From NCBI RefSeq assembly GCF_016907655.1, contig NZ_JAFBCL010000001.1:868001-932000 (forward strand): a DNA stretch of 64,000 nucleotides, given 5' to 3'. This document shows positions 1-7,325 of this stretch, in pieces; within the stretch, counting starts at the first letter, position 1, and each line of letters opens with the position of its first letter. A model generated the notes under the pieces. The model ran no database searches. It had not been told where the DNA came from and saw only the letters and a list, made by a program, of their open reading frames with translations. This stretch comes from Saccharothrix algeriensis. GTDB taxonomy: Bacteria; Actinomycetota; Actinomycetes; Mycobacteriales; Pseudonocardiaceae. A program made the position numbers and the translations under genes.

Positions 1-57
1 AGCGCAGCGAACGGCGGTGCGGCTCACCATCGCCGCCCGGGACGCCGTGAGCGGCGG

Positions 58-474
58 TCAGGCCGCTCGTCGGCCTTCCGCCGGCACCACGACGACCGGG
101 CACAGCGCGTGCTCCAGGCAGTGCCTGATCACCGACCCGAGGACGGTGACCCCGCCCCGGCTGTACCCGTGCCGGCCGAGCACCAGGCCGTCGGCTCCCC
201 CCGCCAGCTCCACCAGCGCCGGGCCGGGTTCGCCGTCGAGCACCGACTCCTCCACGTGCACGCCCCCGCCCAGCCGCACCCGCGTGACGGCGTCATGCAC
301 CCTGCGCGAGCGGATCGCGTGGAAGACGTCCGCGCCGCCGTTGGGCGTCCGGATCCCGCACACCGAGACCGCCACCACGACCCCACCGGCCCGCGTGTGC
401 CCCACCGCCCACTCCAAGGCCGCGGCACTGGCCGCCGAGTTGTCCATGCCGACGACGATCCGACCGGCCTCCAT
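58..474 (-). CDS. Universal stress protein (UspA family), single domain
   Basis: A 138-residue single Usp domain, probably a cytosolic ATP-binding stress protein. The N-terminus carries the family strand IVVGMDNS, and the C-terminus holds the nucleotide loop GRHGYSRGG followed by VLGSVIRHCLEHALCPVVVVP, matching G-2x-G-9x-G-S/T. I chose the ATG at 474 rather than an upstream in-frame start because GAGGAGG lies just before it and the Usp homology begins there; the 54 codons further upstream are arginine-rich and look non-coding. The gene is monocistronic on this strand, and the gene upstream is divergent. Family identity is clear from sequence; the stress trigger is unknown. Confidence 0.9.
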   Translation of the reverse strand: MEAGRIVVGMDNSAASAAALEWAVGHTRAGGVVVAVSVCGIRTPNGGADVFHAIRSRRVHDAVTRVRLGGGVHVEESVLDGEPGPALVELAGGADGLVLGRHGYSRGGVTVLGSVIRHCLEHALCPVVVVPAEGRRAA

Positions 475-953
475 CACGCCTCCTCGCACGCGGCGCCCCG
501 CCTCGGGCCCGCTCACCGAACCCCGACCACTCCCGACCCTCGCGTCGGCCCGGCCGGGCACCGCACCGGGACTCCGGAATGCGCAGCCCTGCCGGGACGC
601 CGTCGAACGCGCACGAGAATGGTGGAACCGCCGCACATTCCCGTCGAGCCGCCGGCGACGATATTTACACTAATTTTATAACGCCCGCCGATCGAATAAA
701 AAGAAGATCTACCAACCCTTCACACCCCTTTGACCCGCACACCGCCGAGCGTGCGGAGGCAACGGTCGAATACAAAGCGAGGAATCCTCCCGAAAAGCGC
801 CCCCAGGTGCCCGGTCCCCGGCCCCGGTCCGGCGACGACCACACGATCAACACCGCGTTCGGCGTGAACCCGCAACCCGCGCAACCGCAGGGCAACGCTC
901 CACCGAGCCTCCCGCAGGCACCCGCTCGCGCAACCGGCGTACCGTCACGGCGC
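475..953. other. Intergenic region with an AT-rich island
   Basis: About 480 bases between two divergent genes. Most of it is ordinary high-GC sequence, but roughly 655-720 is strikingly AT-rich for this genome. Such islands usually hold promoters; I cannot assign -35/-10 boxes with confidence. An open frame runs through from 579 into the PAP2 gene, but its codon use before about 950 does not look coding. Confidence 0.5.
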
Positions 954-1706
954 GTGCCGCCCTTACCCTCCCGACCCGAACAGCCCGCGTGGTACCTCGA
1001 AGTTCCGCTGCTGATCGCCGGCTACATCGCGTTCGGCCTCGCCCGAGCGGCAGTCGACCGCGGCGAACCCGCGGCGACCGACAACGCCTTGAGGGTCCAG
1101 CGCCTGGAGCAACTCCTCCACATCGCGATCGAGCACCCGCTCAACAACGCGGTGCTCGCCCACCCCGCCGCGATCCACTCGACCGGCTACTTCTACCGCC
1201 TCAGCGTCCTGGCCGTGCCGGCCGTCCTGATCTGGCTCCGCCTCGCCCGGCGGACGCACTACGGCCACCTGCGGACCGCACTGGTCGTGACGATGCTCCT
1301 CGACCTGCCGCTCGTGTGGCTCTACCCGGAGGCCCCGCCGCGCTTCGCCCAACCCGGCATCGTCGACTACATGGCCACCCACGACATCCTCCACAGCGCC
1401 CAGTCCCGCGTTCCCCGTCCCGGCGTGAACCTGTTGGCGGCCATGCCGAGCATGCACGTCGCCTGGACGACCTGGTGCGCCTACGCCGTGTGGTCCGCCC
1501 TGCGCGACCGCGCTCCACGGGCCGCCCACGCGGCCTGGCTGTTCCCCTCGGCCACCGCGTTCGTCGTCCTCGTCACCGGGCACCACTACGTCCTGGACGT
1601 CCTGGCCGGTGTCGCCCTCGTGGCGGTCGCGGTCGCCTTGACCGGGTGGGTGACCCGGTGGTCGCGGCGGCGGTCGGGTGAATTTCTGCCCGCACTGAAG
1701 CAATAG
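954..1706 (+). CDS. PAP2-superfamily membrane phosphatase/phosphotransferase
   Basis: Multi-pass membrane protein of about 250 residues with the PAP2_3 (inositolphosphotransferase-like) signature: AMPSMHVAW (about residues 163-171) and TGHHYVLDVLAG (about 205-216). These supply the SxxxH and HxxxxD catalytic elements of the family. Four to five hydrophobic stretches are visible. Members hydrolyse or transfer phosphate on lipid phosphates at the membrane; the exact substrate cannot be read here. The GTG at 954 was chosen because the hydrophobic core starts shortly after it, but no strong Shine-Dalgarno is present, so the start is uncertain. Downstream, 1893 starts an unrelated aldolase gene. 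Confidence 0.85.
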   Translation: MPPLPSRPEQPAWYLEVPLLIAGYIAFGLARAAVDRGEPAATDNALRVQRLEQLLHIAIEHPLNNAVLAHPAAIHSTGYFYRLSVLAVPAVLIWLRLARRTHYGHLRTALVVTMLLDLPLVWLYPEAPPRFAQPGIVDYMATHDILHSAQSRVPRPGVNLLAAMPSMHVAWTTWCAYAVWSALRDRAPRAAHAAWLFPSATAFVVLVTGHHYVLDVLAGVALVAVAVALTGWVTRWSRRRSGEFLPALKQ

Positions 1707-1892
1707 TGCATAACATGAAAAGTTCTCACGACGAGGGGCCGCGCCCCTGCGGGGTGGCGCAGGCGGACGGGTGAATTTCCCCGGCGCCGAGCGGGAGCCC
1801 GGCGCCGGGGTGCGACGCTGAGGTGATCCGCGGACCGGGAGCCGGAACGGGATCGCACCGCACGACGTCGACGCGCGATGGGGGAATCCAGC

Positions 1893-2690
1893 ATGACCGA
1901 CACCACCGACGCTCCGGGGAGCTCGCTGGTCGACTCGGTGACCTACTCGACCGACACCCGCCGGCTGACGGTCGAGGAGGAGCGCGAGCACCGCACGAGC
2001 AGGCTCGTCGCGGCGGTGCGCACCTTCTCCGACCTCGGGTTCGACGAGGGGGTCGCCGGCCACATCACCGTGCGCGACCCGGAGGACCCCGAGTCGTTCT
2101 GGGTCAACCCCTACGGCGTGCACTTCTCCCTGGTGCGCCGGTCCGACCTGGTGCGGCTCGACGCCGACGGCCGGGTCGTGGCCGGGCGGCACCGGGTCAA
2201 CAAGGCGGCGTTCGCCATCCACCACGCCATCCACCGGGCGCGGCCCGACGTCGTCGCGGCGGCGCACGCGCACACCGTGCACGGCCGGGCGTGGTCCACG
2301 CTCGGCCGGCCGGTCGCGCCGATCGTCCAGGAAGCCTGCGCGTTCCTGGACAACCACGCGGTCGTCTCCGACTACGGCGGGCTGATCACCGAGGACTCCG
2401 AGGCCGAGGCGGTCGTCAAGGGCCTGGGCCACCGCCGCGCGGTCACCCTCATGCACCACGGCAACATCACGGTGGGCGGCTCGGTCGAGGAGGCCGCGTG
2501 GTGGTTCGTCGTGCTCGACCGGTGCTGCCGGATCCAGCTGCTGGCCGAGGCGGCCGGCACCCCGGCCCGGATCCCGCCGGAGGGCGCCGCGCTGGCGGCC
2601 CGGCAGTTCGGCAGCCCCGCCAAGGCCCGCGTCAGCTTCGAGATGCTCTACCAGGTGGCGCTGGCCAAGCACCCCGACATGCTCGACTGA
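1893..2690 (+). CDS. Class II aldolase/adducin family protein
   Basis: A 265-residue cytosolic protein of the class II aldolase/adducin fold. Visible are GFDEGVAGHITVRDP (N-terminal substrate loop), a histidine-rich region with AAHAHTVHGRAWS (zinc ligand histidines near residues 130-134) and LMHHGNITVGGSVEEA (third histidine ligand and the following acidic helix). Family members split or isomerise sugar phosphates, or act on hydroxyketo acids; fungal and bacterial relatives of this length are mostly uncharacterised. The second ATG (1893) is preferred over 1878 because GGGGGA sits correctly before it. It ends 12 bases before the convergent MerR gene. Confidence 0.88.
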   Translation: MTDTTDAPGSSLVDSVTYSTDTRRLTVEEEREHRTSRLVAAVRTFSDLGFDEGVAGHITVRDPEDPESFWVNPYGVHFSLVRRSDLVRLDADGRVVAGRHRVNKAAFAIHHAIHRARPDVVAAAHAHTVHGRAWSTLGRPVAPIVQEACAFLDNHAVVSDYGGLITEDSEAEAVVKGLGHRRAVTLMHHGNITVGGSVEEAAWWFVVLDRCCRIQLLAEAAGTPARIPPEGAALAARQFGSPAKARVSFEMLYQVALAKHPDMLD

Positions 2691-2702
2691 GCGGCCGGGC
2701 GC

Positions 2703-3077
2703 TCACGCCAGGTGGGCGCGCAGGGTGGCGGCGAAGTCCTCGGCGCGGGCCAGCTGGACGCGCAGCCTGTCGATCTGCTCGACGGCGGCGCGTTCGTAGC
2801 GGCGCACGCGCTCCAGCAGGGCCGCGCGCTCACCGGGGTCGAGGTCGCCGCCGCCGTCGAGGCGGTCGGTGGCCGCCAGCAGGTCGCGCATCTGGTCCAG
2901 GCTGAAGCCCAGCGGTTTCATCCGGCGGATCACCATGAGGCGGGCGACGTCGGCCTCGGTGTAGAGGCGGAAGCCGCCGCGGGAGCGCGCCGAGGGCACG
3001 ACCAGGCCGGTCTCCTCGTAGTGGCGGATCGTGCGCAGGGACAGCCCGGTGCGCGCGGCGACCTCGCCGATCTGCAT
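2703..3077 (-). CDS. MerR-family transcriptional regulator
   Basis: A 124-residue MerR-type regulator. The N-terminus QIGEVAARTGLSLRTIRHYE is the winged helix-turn-helix, followed by GLVVPSARSRGGFRLY and the second wing region; residues 80-124 form the dimerisation coiled coil. No cysteine sensor pair is present, so it is not a classical metal sensor. The ATG at 3077 matches the family N-terminus; an in-frame GTG at 3092 is an alternative. A near-perfect dyad at 3148-3167, 70 bases upstream, is a good candidate for its own operator. It may control itself and the SulP gene that lies divergently beyond the dyad. Confidence 0.88.
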   Translation of the reverse strand: MQIGEVAARTGLSLRTIRHYEETGLVVPSARSRGGFRLYTEADVARLMVIRRMKPLGFSLDQMRDLLAATDRLDGGGDLDPGERAALLERVRRYERAAVEQIDRLRVQLARAEDFAATLRAHLA

Positions 3078-3147
3078 GTGGTCGTCGTCCACTTCCCGCG
3101 CCCTCGTCCCGCCGCCCCGCGGGACGTCCGACACACCCCGCACGAAA

Positions 3148-3167
3148 CTACCCTAACGTCAGGGTAG
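3148..3167. promoter_or_regulatory. MerR-type dyad operator
   Basis: Two 7-base arms, CTACCCT and AGGGTAG, flank a central AACGTC whose ACGT core is itself palindromic. This layout (GC-rich arms, ACGT centre, 20 bases in total) is typical of sites bound by MerR dimers, which normally sit between stretched -35 and -10 boxes. It lies between the MerR gene and the divergent SulP gene. Assignment to this MerR protein is inference from position. Confidence 0.65.
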
Positions 3168-3254
3168 AGTTCCCCGCGGCGATGGCGGCCGCCCGCCGTC
3201 GTGTCGGGGTCGGTGCCGCCTCCGGTCGAGAGTCGAATCGCGCAGGAGACGAGC

Positions 3255-3299
3255 GTGCCCGAACCCATGACGCCCGGCGCCGCGGCCTGTCCGCCGTGA
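3255..3299 (+). CDS. Possible 14-codon leader peptide upstream of SulP
   Basis: A GTG at 3255 is preceded by AGGAG at proper spacing and opens a 14-codon frame ending at TGA 3297-3299; the peptide is proline-rich with one cysteine near its end. It sits between the MerR-type dyad and the SulP gene (start near 3430). It could be a translated leader of the transporter transcript. Only the ribosome site and position support it; coding cannot be shown at this length. Confidence 0.25.
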   Translation: MPEPMTPGAAACPP

Positions 3300-3429
3300 C
3301 GCCCGCGCCCTAGGAGTCCGGGGCGCCGCCCTGCCCTCCCCTGCCCTCCCCCTGCCGGCCCGTCCCGCACGGGCCCTCCTCGCGGGGCGCCGACCCGGTG
3401 CCGCCGCGTCCCACCGCGCGCCCCGCCGG

Positions 3430-4971
3430 GTGCGCGCCCGAGCACGACAGGTGCCTGTTCCCGTGCCCTTCCCCACCCCTTCGCCCGCGCCCGGACGCCT
3501 GCGCGCCCTGACACCCGACTGGCTGCGCGATCCCCGGGTCTGGCGCACCGAGGTCCTGGCCGGCCTCGTCGTCGCGCTGGCGCTGATCCCCGAGGCGATC
3601 TCGTTCTCCATCATCGCCGGTGTCGACCCCGCCGTGGGCCTGTTCGCCTCGTTCACCATGGCCGTGGTGATCTCCGTGGTCGGCGGTCGCCGCGCCATGA
3701 TCTCCGCCGCCACCGGGGCGGTAGCCCTGGTCATCGCACCGCTCAACCACGAACACGGACTGGGCCACCTCGTCGCCGCGGTCATCCTCGCGGGCGTGTT
3801 CCAGGTCGTGCTGGGCGCGCTCGGCGTGGCCCGGCTGATGCGCTTCATCCCCCGCTCGGTGATGGTGGGCTTCGTCAACTCCCTGGCGATCCTGATCTTC
3901 CTGGCCCAGGTGCCGGAGCTGCGCGACGTCCCCTGGGCGGTCTACCCGCTCGTGCTCGGCGGCCTGGCGCTGATGGTGCTCTTCCCGAAGGTCACCACCG
4001 CGGTGCCCGCCCCGCTGGTCTCGATCCTCGCGCTGACCCTCATCACGATCGGCGCGGGCATCGCCGTGCCGACCGTCGGCGACAAGGGCTCGCTGCCCTC
4101 GTCGCTGCCCGTGCCGGGCCTGCCGGACGTCCCGCTCACCCTGGACACCCTGACCACCATCGCCCCCTACGCCTTCGCCATGGCGCTGGTGGGGCTGATG
4201 GAGTCGCTGATGACCGCCAAGCTGGTCGACGACATCACCGACACCCACTCCGACAAGACGCGCGAGTCCGTCGGCCAGGGCGTGGCCAACATCGTCACCG
4301 GGTTCTTCGGCGGCATGGGCGGCTGCGCGATGATCGGCCAGACGATGATCAACGTGAAGGTCTCCGGCGCCCGCACCCGCCTGTCGACCTTCCTGGCCGG
4401 GGTGTTCCTGATGGTGCTGTGCATCGCCTTCGGACCGGTCGTGTCCGACATCCCGATGGCCGCCCTCGTCGCGGTCATGGTCATGGTCTCGTTCGCGACC
4501 TTCGACTGGCACTCCGTCGCGCCGGCGACCCTGCGCCGGCTGCCGCTGGGCGAGATCGCCGTCATGGCGACCACGGTCGCCTGCGTGGTGATCACCCACA
4601 ACCTCGCGATCGGCGTCGTCGTCGGCTCGGTCGCCGCGATGGTCGTCTTCGCCAAGCGCGTCGCCCACCTCGCCGAGGTCACCGCGGTCACCGACCCCGA
4701 CGGGGGGACCGTGGTCTACCGGGTCACCGGCGAGCTGTTCTTCGCCTCCTCCAACGACCTCGTCGGCCGGTTCGACTACGCCGGCGACCCGCCCCGCGTC
4801 ATCGTCGACCTGAGCGCGGCGCACGTCTGGGACGCCTCCTCGGTCGCCGCGCTGGACGCGATCGAGACCAAGTACGCCAGGCGCGGCAAGACCGTCGAGA
4901 TCACCGGGCTCAACCCCCACAGCGCCCGCCTGCACCGCAAGCTCACCGGCGAGCTGACCGCGAACCACTGA
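3430..4971 (+). CDS. SulP-family anion transporter with C-terminal STAS domain
   Basis: A 513-residue SulP permease. The membrane domain (about residues 40-400) starts with the SulP signature LAGLVVALALIPEAISFSII and contains GFFGGMGGCAMIGQTMIN, a conserved SulP helix. Residues 430-510 form a STAS domain (FFASSNDLVGRF, then VIVDLSAAHVWDASSVAALD). The family moves sulfate, bicarbonate or other anions; the substrate cannot be told from sequence. Several GTG starts (3430, 3451, 3463) are possible because none has a strong ribosome site and the first 30 residues are low-complexity. Regulation by the upstream MerR dyad is plausible. The 3' end overlaps a possible small antisense gene by 29 bases. 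Confidence 0.92.
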   Translation: MRARARQVPVPVPFPTPSPAPGRLRALTPDWLRDPRVWRTEVLAGLVVALALIPEAISFSIIAGVDPAVGLFASFTMAVVISVVGGRRAMISAATGAVALVIAPLNHEHGLGHLVAAVILAGVFQVVLGALGVARLMRFIPRSVMVGFVNSLAILIFLAQVPELRDVPWAVYPLVLGGLALMVLFPKVTTAVPAPLVSILALTLITIGAGIAVPTVGDKGSLPSSLPVPGLPDVPLTLDTLTTIAPYAFAMALVGLMESLMTAKLVDDITDTHSDKTRESVGQGVANIVTGFFGGMGGCAMIGQTMINVKVSGARTRLSTFLAGVFLMVLCIAFGPVVSDIPMAALVAVMVMVSFATFDWHSVAPATLRRLPLGEIAVMATTVACVVITHNLAIGVVVGSVAAMVVFAKRVAHLAEVTAVTDPDGGTVVYRVTGELFFASSNDLVGRFDYAGDPPRVIVDLSAAHVWDASSVAALDAIETKYARRGKTVEITGLNPHSARLHRKLTGELTANH

Positions 4972-5248
4972 GCGGGGACCACTGACCGCGAACCACCGGG
5001 CGACGGGCGGCACCGCCGCCGCGCCCCGGTCGCCCCGCGGCTCGGCGCTCGGGCGCGGGCTCGACTCCCACCAACCGGAGGCAGGGCAGCGGAAGGACCT
5101 CCGGGCGGCTCGGGCGCTGGCGGACGAAGCGCTCGAACGTGCGCGTGCCGCTCCCGGGCGTCGGCGCCACCACCGTCACGACCACCACCACCGACGACAG
5201 GAGGACCAGCAGCCCCGCCAACGCGATGCCCGGCCATCGCCCTCCCAC
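4943..5248 (-). CDS. Small single-pass membrane protein (hypothetical)
   Basis: A 101-residue frame starting at GTG 5248, preceded by GGGGGAGG. Residues 7-28 form one strong transmembrane helix ending in a run of valines, followed by a basic, arginine-rich tail with no recognised domain. The tail end overlaps the convergent SulP gene by 29 bases, which weakens the call. Coding potential rests on the ribosome site and the hydrophobic segment only; no family is recognised. Confidence 0.35.
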   Translation of the reverse strand: MGGRWPGIALAGLLVLLSSVVVVVTVVAPTPGSGTRTFERFVRQRPSRPEVLPLPCLRLVGVEPAPERRAAGRPGRGGGAARRPVVRGQWSPLSGSRSARR

Positions 5249-5487
5249 AGCGCCTCCCCCGAATCCACGCCCGCCGGGCCGCCGCCCGCCGGGCCGGTGG
5301 ACGCCCGGCAGGGCGCGGTCCTCGACGCGCCACCCTGGTCGGGGGACCGACCGGTCGCACCCGCCCCCCGACGTGGCCGCCCCTCCGGCCGGTCCCCCGC
5401 GACACCGCGGTGTCGACGTGGCACCGATGCTGCCGCGCGGGATCCCGCCGGACAACGCCGTCGCCCGGCGGATCGGTGGCGGTGTTG

Positions 5488-5506
5488 CTTGCCGACTGTC
5501 GGCAAG
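5488..5506. terminator. Short inverted repeat, possible terminator
   Basis: A perfect 8-base stem (CTTGCCGA / TCGGCAAG) with a 3-base loop lies about 70 bases past the stop of the SPW-repeat gene on the minus strand. No T-run follows, so it could equally be a protein-binding dyad. Confidence 0.4.
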
Positions 5507-5574
5507 GTCGGGGCGAGAGCAGGCGGGAACCCGGCACGGCCGCCCTGGGCCGGTGCGCCACCCGGCCCCGCCGA

Positions 5575-6033
5575 TCACCCCGGGACGCGCACGCCGGAGC
5601 GGCGGCCGACCCCGCTCCGCCACTCGGCCGCCGCCCTGACGACCGCGCCCAGCGACGCGACCACGACCACACCGCCGGTGACCACGTCGTTGAGGGCCAT
5701 GCGCCCCGCTTCCGGCAACCCCCCGGTGGGCGGCGCGACGACCAGCCAGGTCCCCATCACCAGCAGGGCCACGCCCAGCCACGGCGTCTCCCGCACCGCC
5801 ATGACGTGCACCAGGGAGCACACGGCCACCGCGAACCCGACGAGCACGGAGTTCCAGTGTGCGCCGAAATCCACCTCGATGGTGTCGTAGCCCAGCGCGA
5901 ACGGCGCCATGACCAGCCACAGGCCGGCCAGGAAGCTCACCGCCGGCCCGAACGAGGCCGCCGCCTCAGCCACGGGCGCGAGCCGCGCCGCGACGCGGCG
6001 GCGCAACCCGGCCGACCGTGCTCCTCCGGACAT
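5575..6033 (-). CDS. SPW-repeat membrane protein
   Basis: A 152-residue integral membrane protein with four hydrophobic helices. Two SPW-like repeats are visible: FLAGLWLVMAPFALGYD with the following W-N-S-V motif, and LVMGTWLVVAPPTGGLP; each has the tryptophan and proline typical of the SPW family (PF03779). The ATG at 6033 has GGAGGG eight bases upstream, and an arginine-rich N-terminus precedes the first helix. The family function is unknown. It stands alone between convergent or divergent small genes. Confidence 0.75.
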   Translation of the reverse strand: MSGGARSAGLRRRVAARLAPVAEAAASFGPAVSFLAGLWLVMAPFALGYDTIEVDFGAHWNSVLVGFAVAVCSLVHVMAVRETPWLGVALLVMGTWLVVAPPTGGLPEAGRMALNDVVTGGVVVVASLGAVVRAAAEWRSGVGRRSGVRVPG

Positions 6034-6173
6034 CACCGCACCCCCTCCAGCGGACCGCGAACGGCCGCGCACCGCCGCGCGGACCGACTCGATCATGGCA
6101 CCGCCCGACGCCGTCGAACCTGACGCCTGCCTTGCGATGCGCCGGCCCGGCACGACCGCGCCGCCGGCCGACC

Positions 6174-6217
6174 ACCGCACGCGATCGGTCACCGCACGCG
6201 ATCGGTCACCGCACGCG
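6174..6217. repeat. 17-bp tandem repeat, about 2.6 copies
   Basis: The unit ACCGCACGCGATCGGTC repeats at 6174 and 6191, with a partial third copy. It lies just upstream of the SPW gene and downstream of the zinc-ribbon gene, in non-coding sequence. Confidence 0.75.
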
Positions 6218-6241
6218 CGGTCCGGAGTGGACCTCGCGGGC

Positions 6242-6430
6242 TCACCCCTCGCACTCGGCGCACCGGTGCGGGCCGAGCCACCGGTCGAACCCCCGCCACC
6301 CCGCGGCCGTCGCCCGCTCCCACAGCCGTCGCCAGCCCTGCACGGGTTCCGCGCCGTCGAACGCGCGGCCGCAGTCGTCACAGATCAGGAGCAGCGTGGA
6401 GCGGTGCTGACCACCGGGGATGGCTGTCAC
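6242..6430 (-). CDS. Small four-cysteine zinc-ribbon-like protein
   Basis: A 62-residue protein from GTG 6430. It contains LICDDCGRAF near residue 17 and HRCAECEG at the very C-terminus, so two C-x2-C knuckles that could bind one zinc, separated by a tryptophan-rich helix (GWRRLWERATAAGWRGFDRWLG holds the tryptophans). I do not know its function; short conserved proteins of this type are common in Pseudonocardiales. The ribosome site before the GTG is weak. The longer upstream frame looks non-coding. Confidence 0.6.
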   Translation of the reverse strand: MTAIPGGQHRSTLLLICDDCGRAFDGAEPVQGWRRLWERATAAGWRGFDRWLGPHRCAECEG

Positions 6431-6571
6431 AGCAGGAGGGGTCGACTTCCATGACGGGTACGTGCCGGCCCGCGCGGTGGCGGCCGCCGGCCGCACCCGG
6501 GCGGCGACGCCGGCTCCCGCGCGGCTTCTCACGCAACACTGTTGTGGAAGACCGGGCTCAGTAGTGCGCAA

Positions 6572-6593
6572 TCTCCTTGCGGTCTCCTTGCGA
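6572..6593. promoter_or_regulatory. 11-bp direct repeat, possible SARP/OmpR-type box
   Basis: TCTCCTTGCGG is followed directly by TCTCCTTGCGA, an 11-base period equal to one helical turn. Directly repeated boxes with this spacing are bound by SARP and PhoB/OmpR-type winged-helix activators. It lies about 140 bases upstream of the zinc-ribbon gene start (6430). A short palindrome CAACACTGTTG occurs just before it near 6536. Confidence 0.4.
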
Positions 6594-6819
6594 TTGCCGC
6601 CGGCCGGCCCGCGCTCGGGGATGATGGACGCCCCGGGTCCGGTGGCCGACCGGCCGCCGGCCGCCCGGGAGGCGGTTCGCACAACGTGGAGGCGTGCCGG
6701 GACCAGCGGGCGGTGGCGGGCTGCCGATCACCCGCCACCGCTCGGGCCCGGGACCGCGGGGTCGGCCCGCTCGCGAGGGCGGCGCCCGGCGGCGGAGCGC
6801 CCCGGCGCCGGGGCGGCCG

Positions 6820-7101
6820 TCAGCGGTTGGCCAGGCCGTCCACGCGCAGCGTCGTGGACGCGTCCCGGTGGGTTCCGGTGCTGCCGACGTGCTTGTCGCT
6901 GATCTCGACGCCGTTCTTGAGCACGTGGTGGAGCGCCATGCCGTGACCGCGCCCCAGGCCGTAGTCGGCCTTGAGCCAGTCGAGGACCACGCCCGCCTTG
7001 GTGGTCGCGCCGTAGCCGCGCTCGGCGGCCTCGGCCAGCAGCTCGGCCGGGGTCTTGCCGGTCTTGTTCTCGATGGCGTCGAGGTAAGCCTGGAAGGACA
7101 T
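6820..7101 (-). CDS. DUF4287 domain protein
   Basis: A 93-residue protein beginning MSFQAYLDAIENKTGKTP, the start of the DUF4287 family, which also has the LLAEAAERGY and VLDWLKADYGLGRGHGMAL motifs seen here. The role is unknown; related domains are found alone or joined to DUF5655. ATG 7101 has GGAGA six bases upstream and lies about 23 bases downstream of a convincing housekeeping-type promoter, so this is a short-leader, monocistronic gene. The inverted repeat over the promoter suggests repression. Confidence 0.85.
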   Translation of the reverse strand: MSFQAYLDAIENKTGKTPAELLAEAAERGYGATTKAGVVLDWLKADYGLGRGHGMALHHVLKNGVEISDKHVGSTGTHRDASTTLRVDGLANR

Positions 7102-7130
7102 GTCGGTCTCCGTTCGTCGTCGGCGCGGCC

Positions 7131-7163
7131 AGCCTATGACAACTTCTCTTGTACTGACAAGTT
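7131..7163 (-). promoter_or_regulatory. Promoter of the DUF4287 gene with overlapping dyad
   Basis: On the minus strand TTGTCA (7160-7155) and TAGGCT (7136-7131) are separated by 18 bases, a good vegetative promoter. The -35 box lies inside the inverted repeat CTTGT-ACTG-ACAAG (7148-7161), so a repressor bound there would block the polymerase. Confidence 0.65.
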
Positions 7164-7325
7164 TAGTTTTCGGTGAGGTCCGGGTCCCCGGACCGGCTCC
7201 GGCCGCACACCCGACCGGGCTGCACGGCGGTGGCGTCGGGATGCGGGACACCGGCCGGGGTTGTAGACGTGGAGGTGGTGCGCCGGCTCTCGTGCGCAGC
7301 AGGTGGACGGGCGCGGGAGGTTCCG

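Noticed and set aside
963..2672. 569-codon minus-strand open frame across the PAP2 and aldolase genes
   Set aside because: It has no motif or ribosome site and is the usual shadow frame opposite high-GC genes; the plus-strand genes have clear family motifs.
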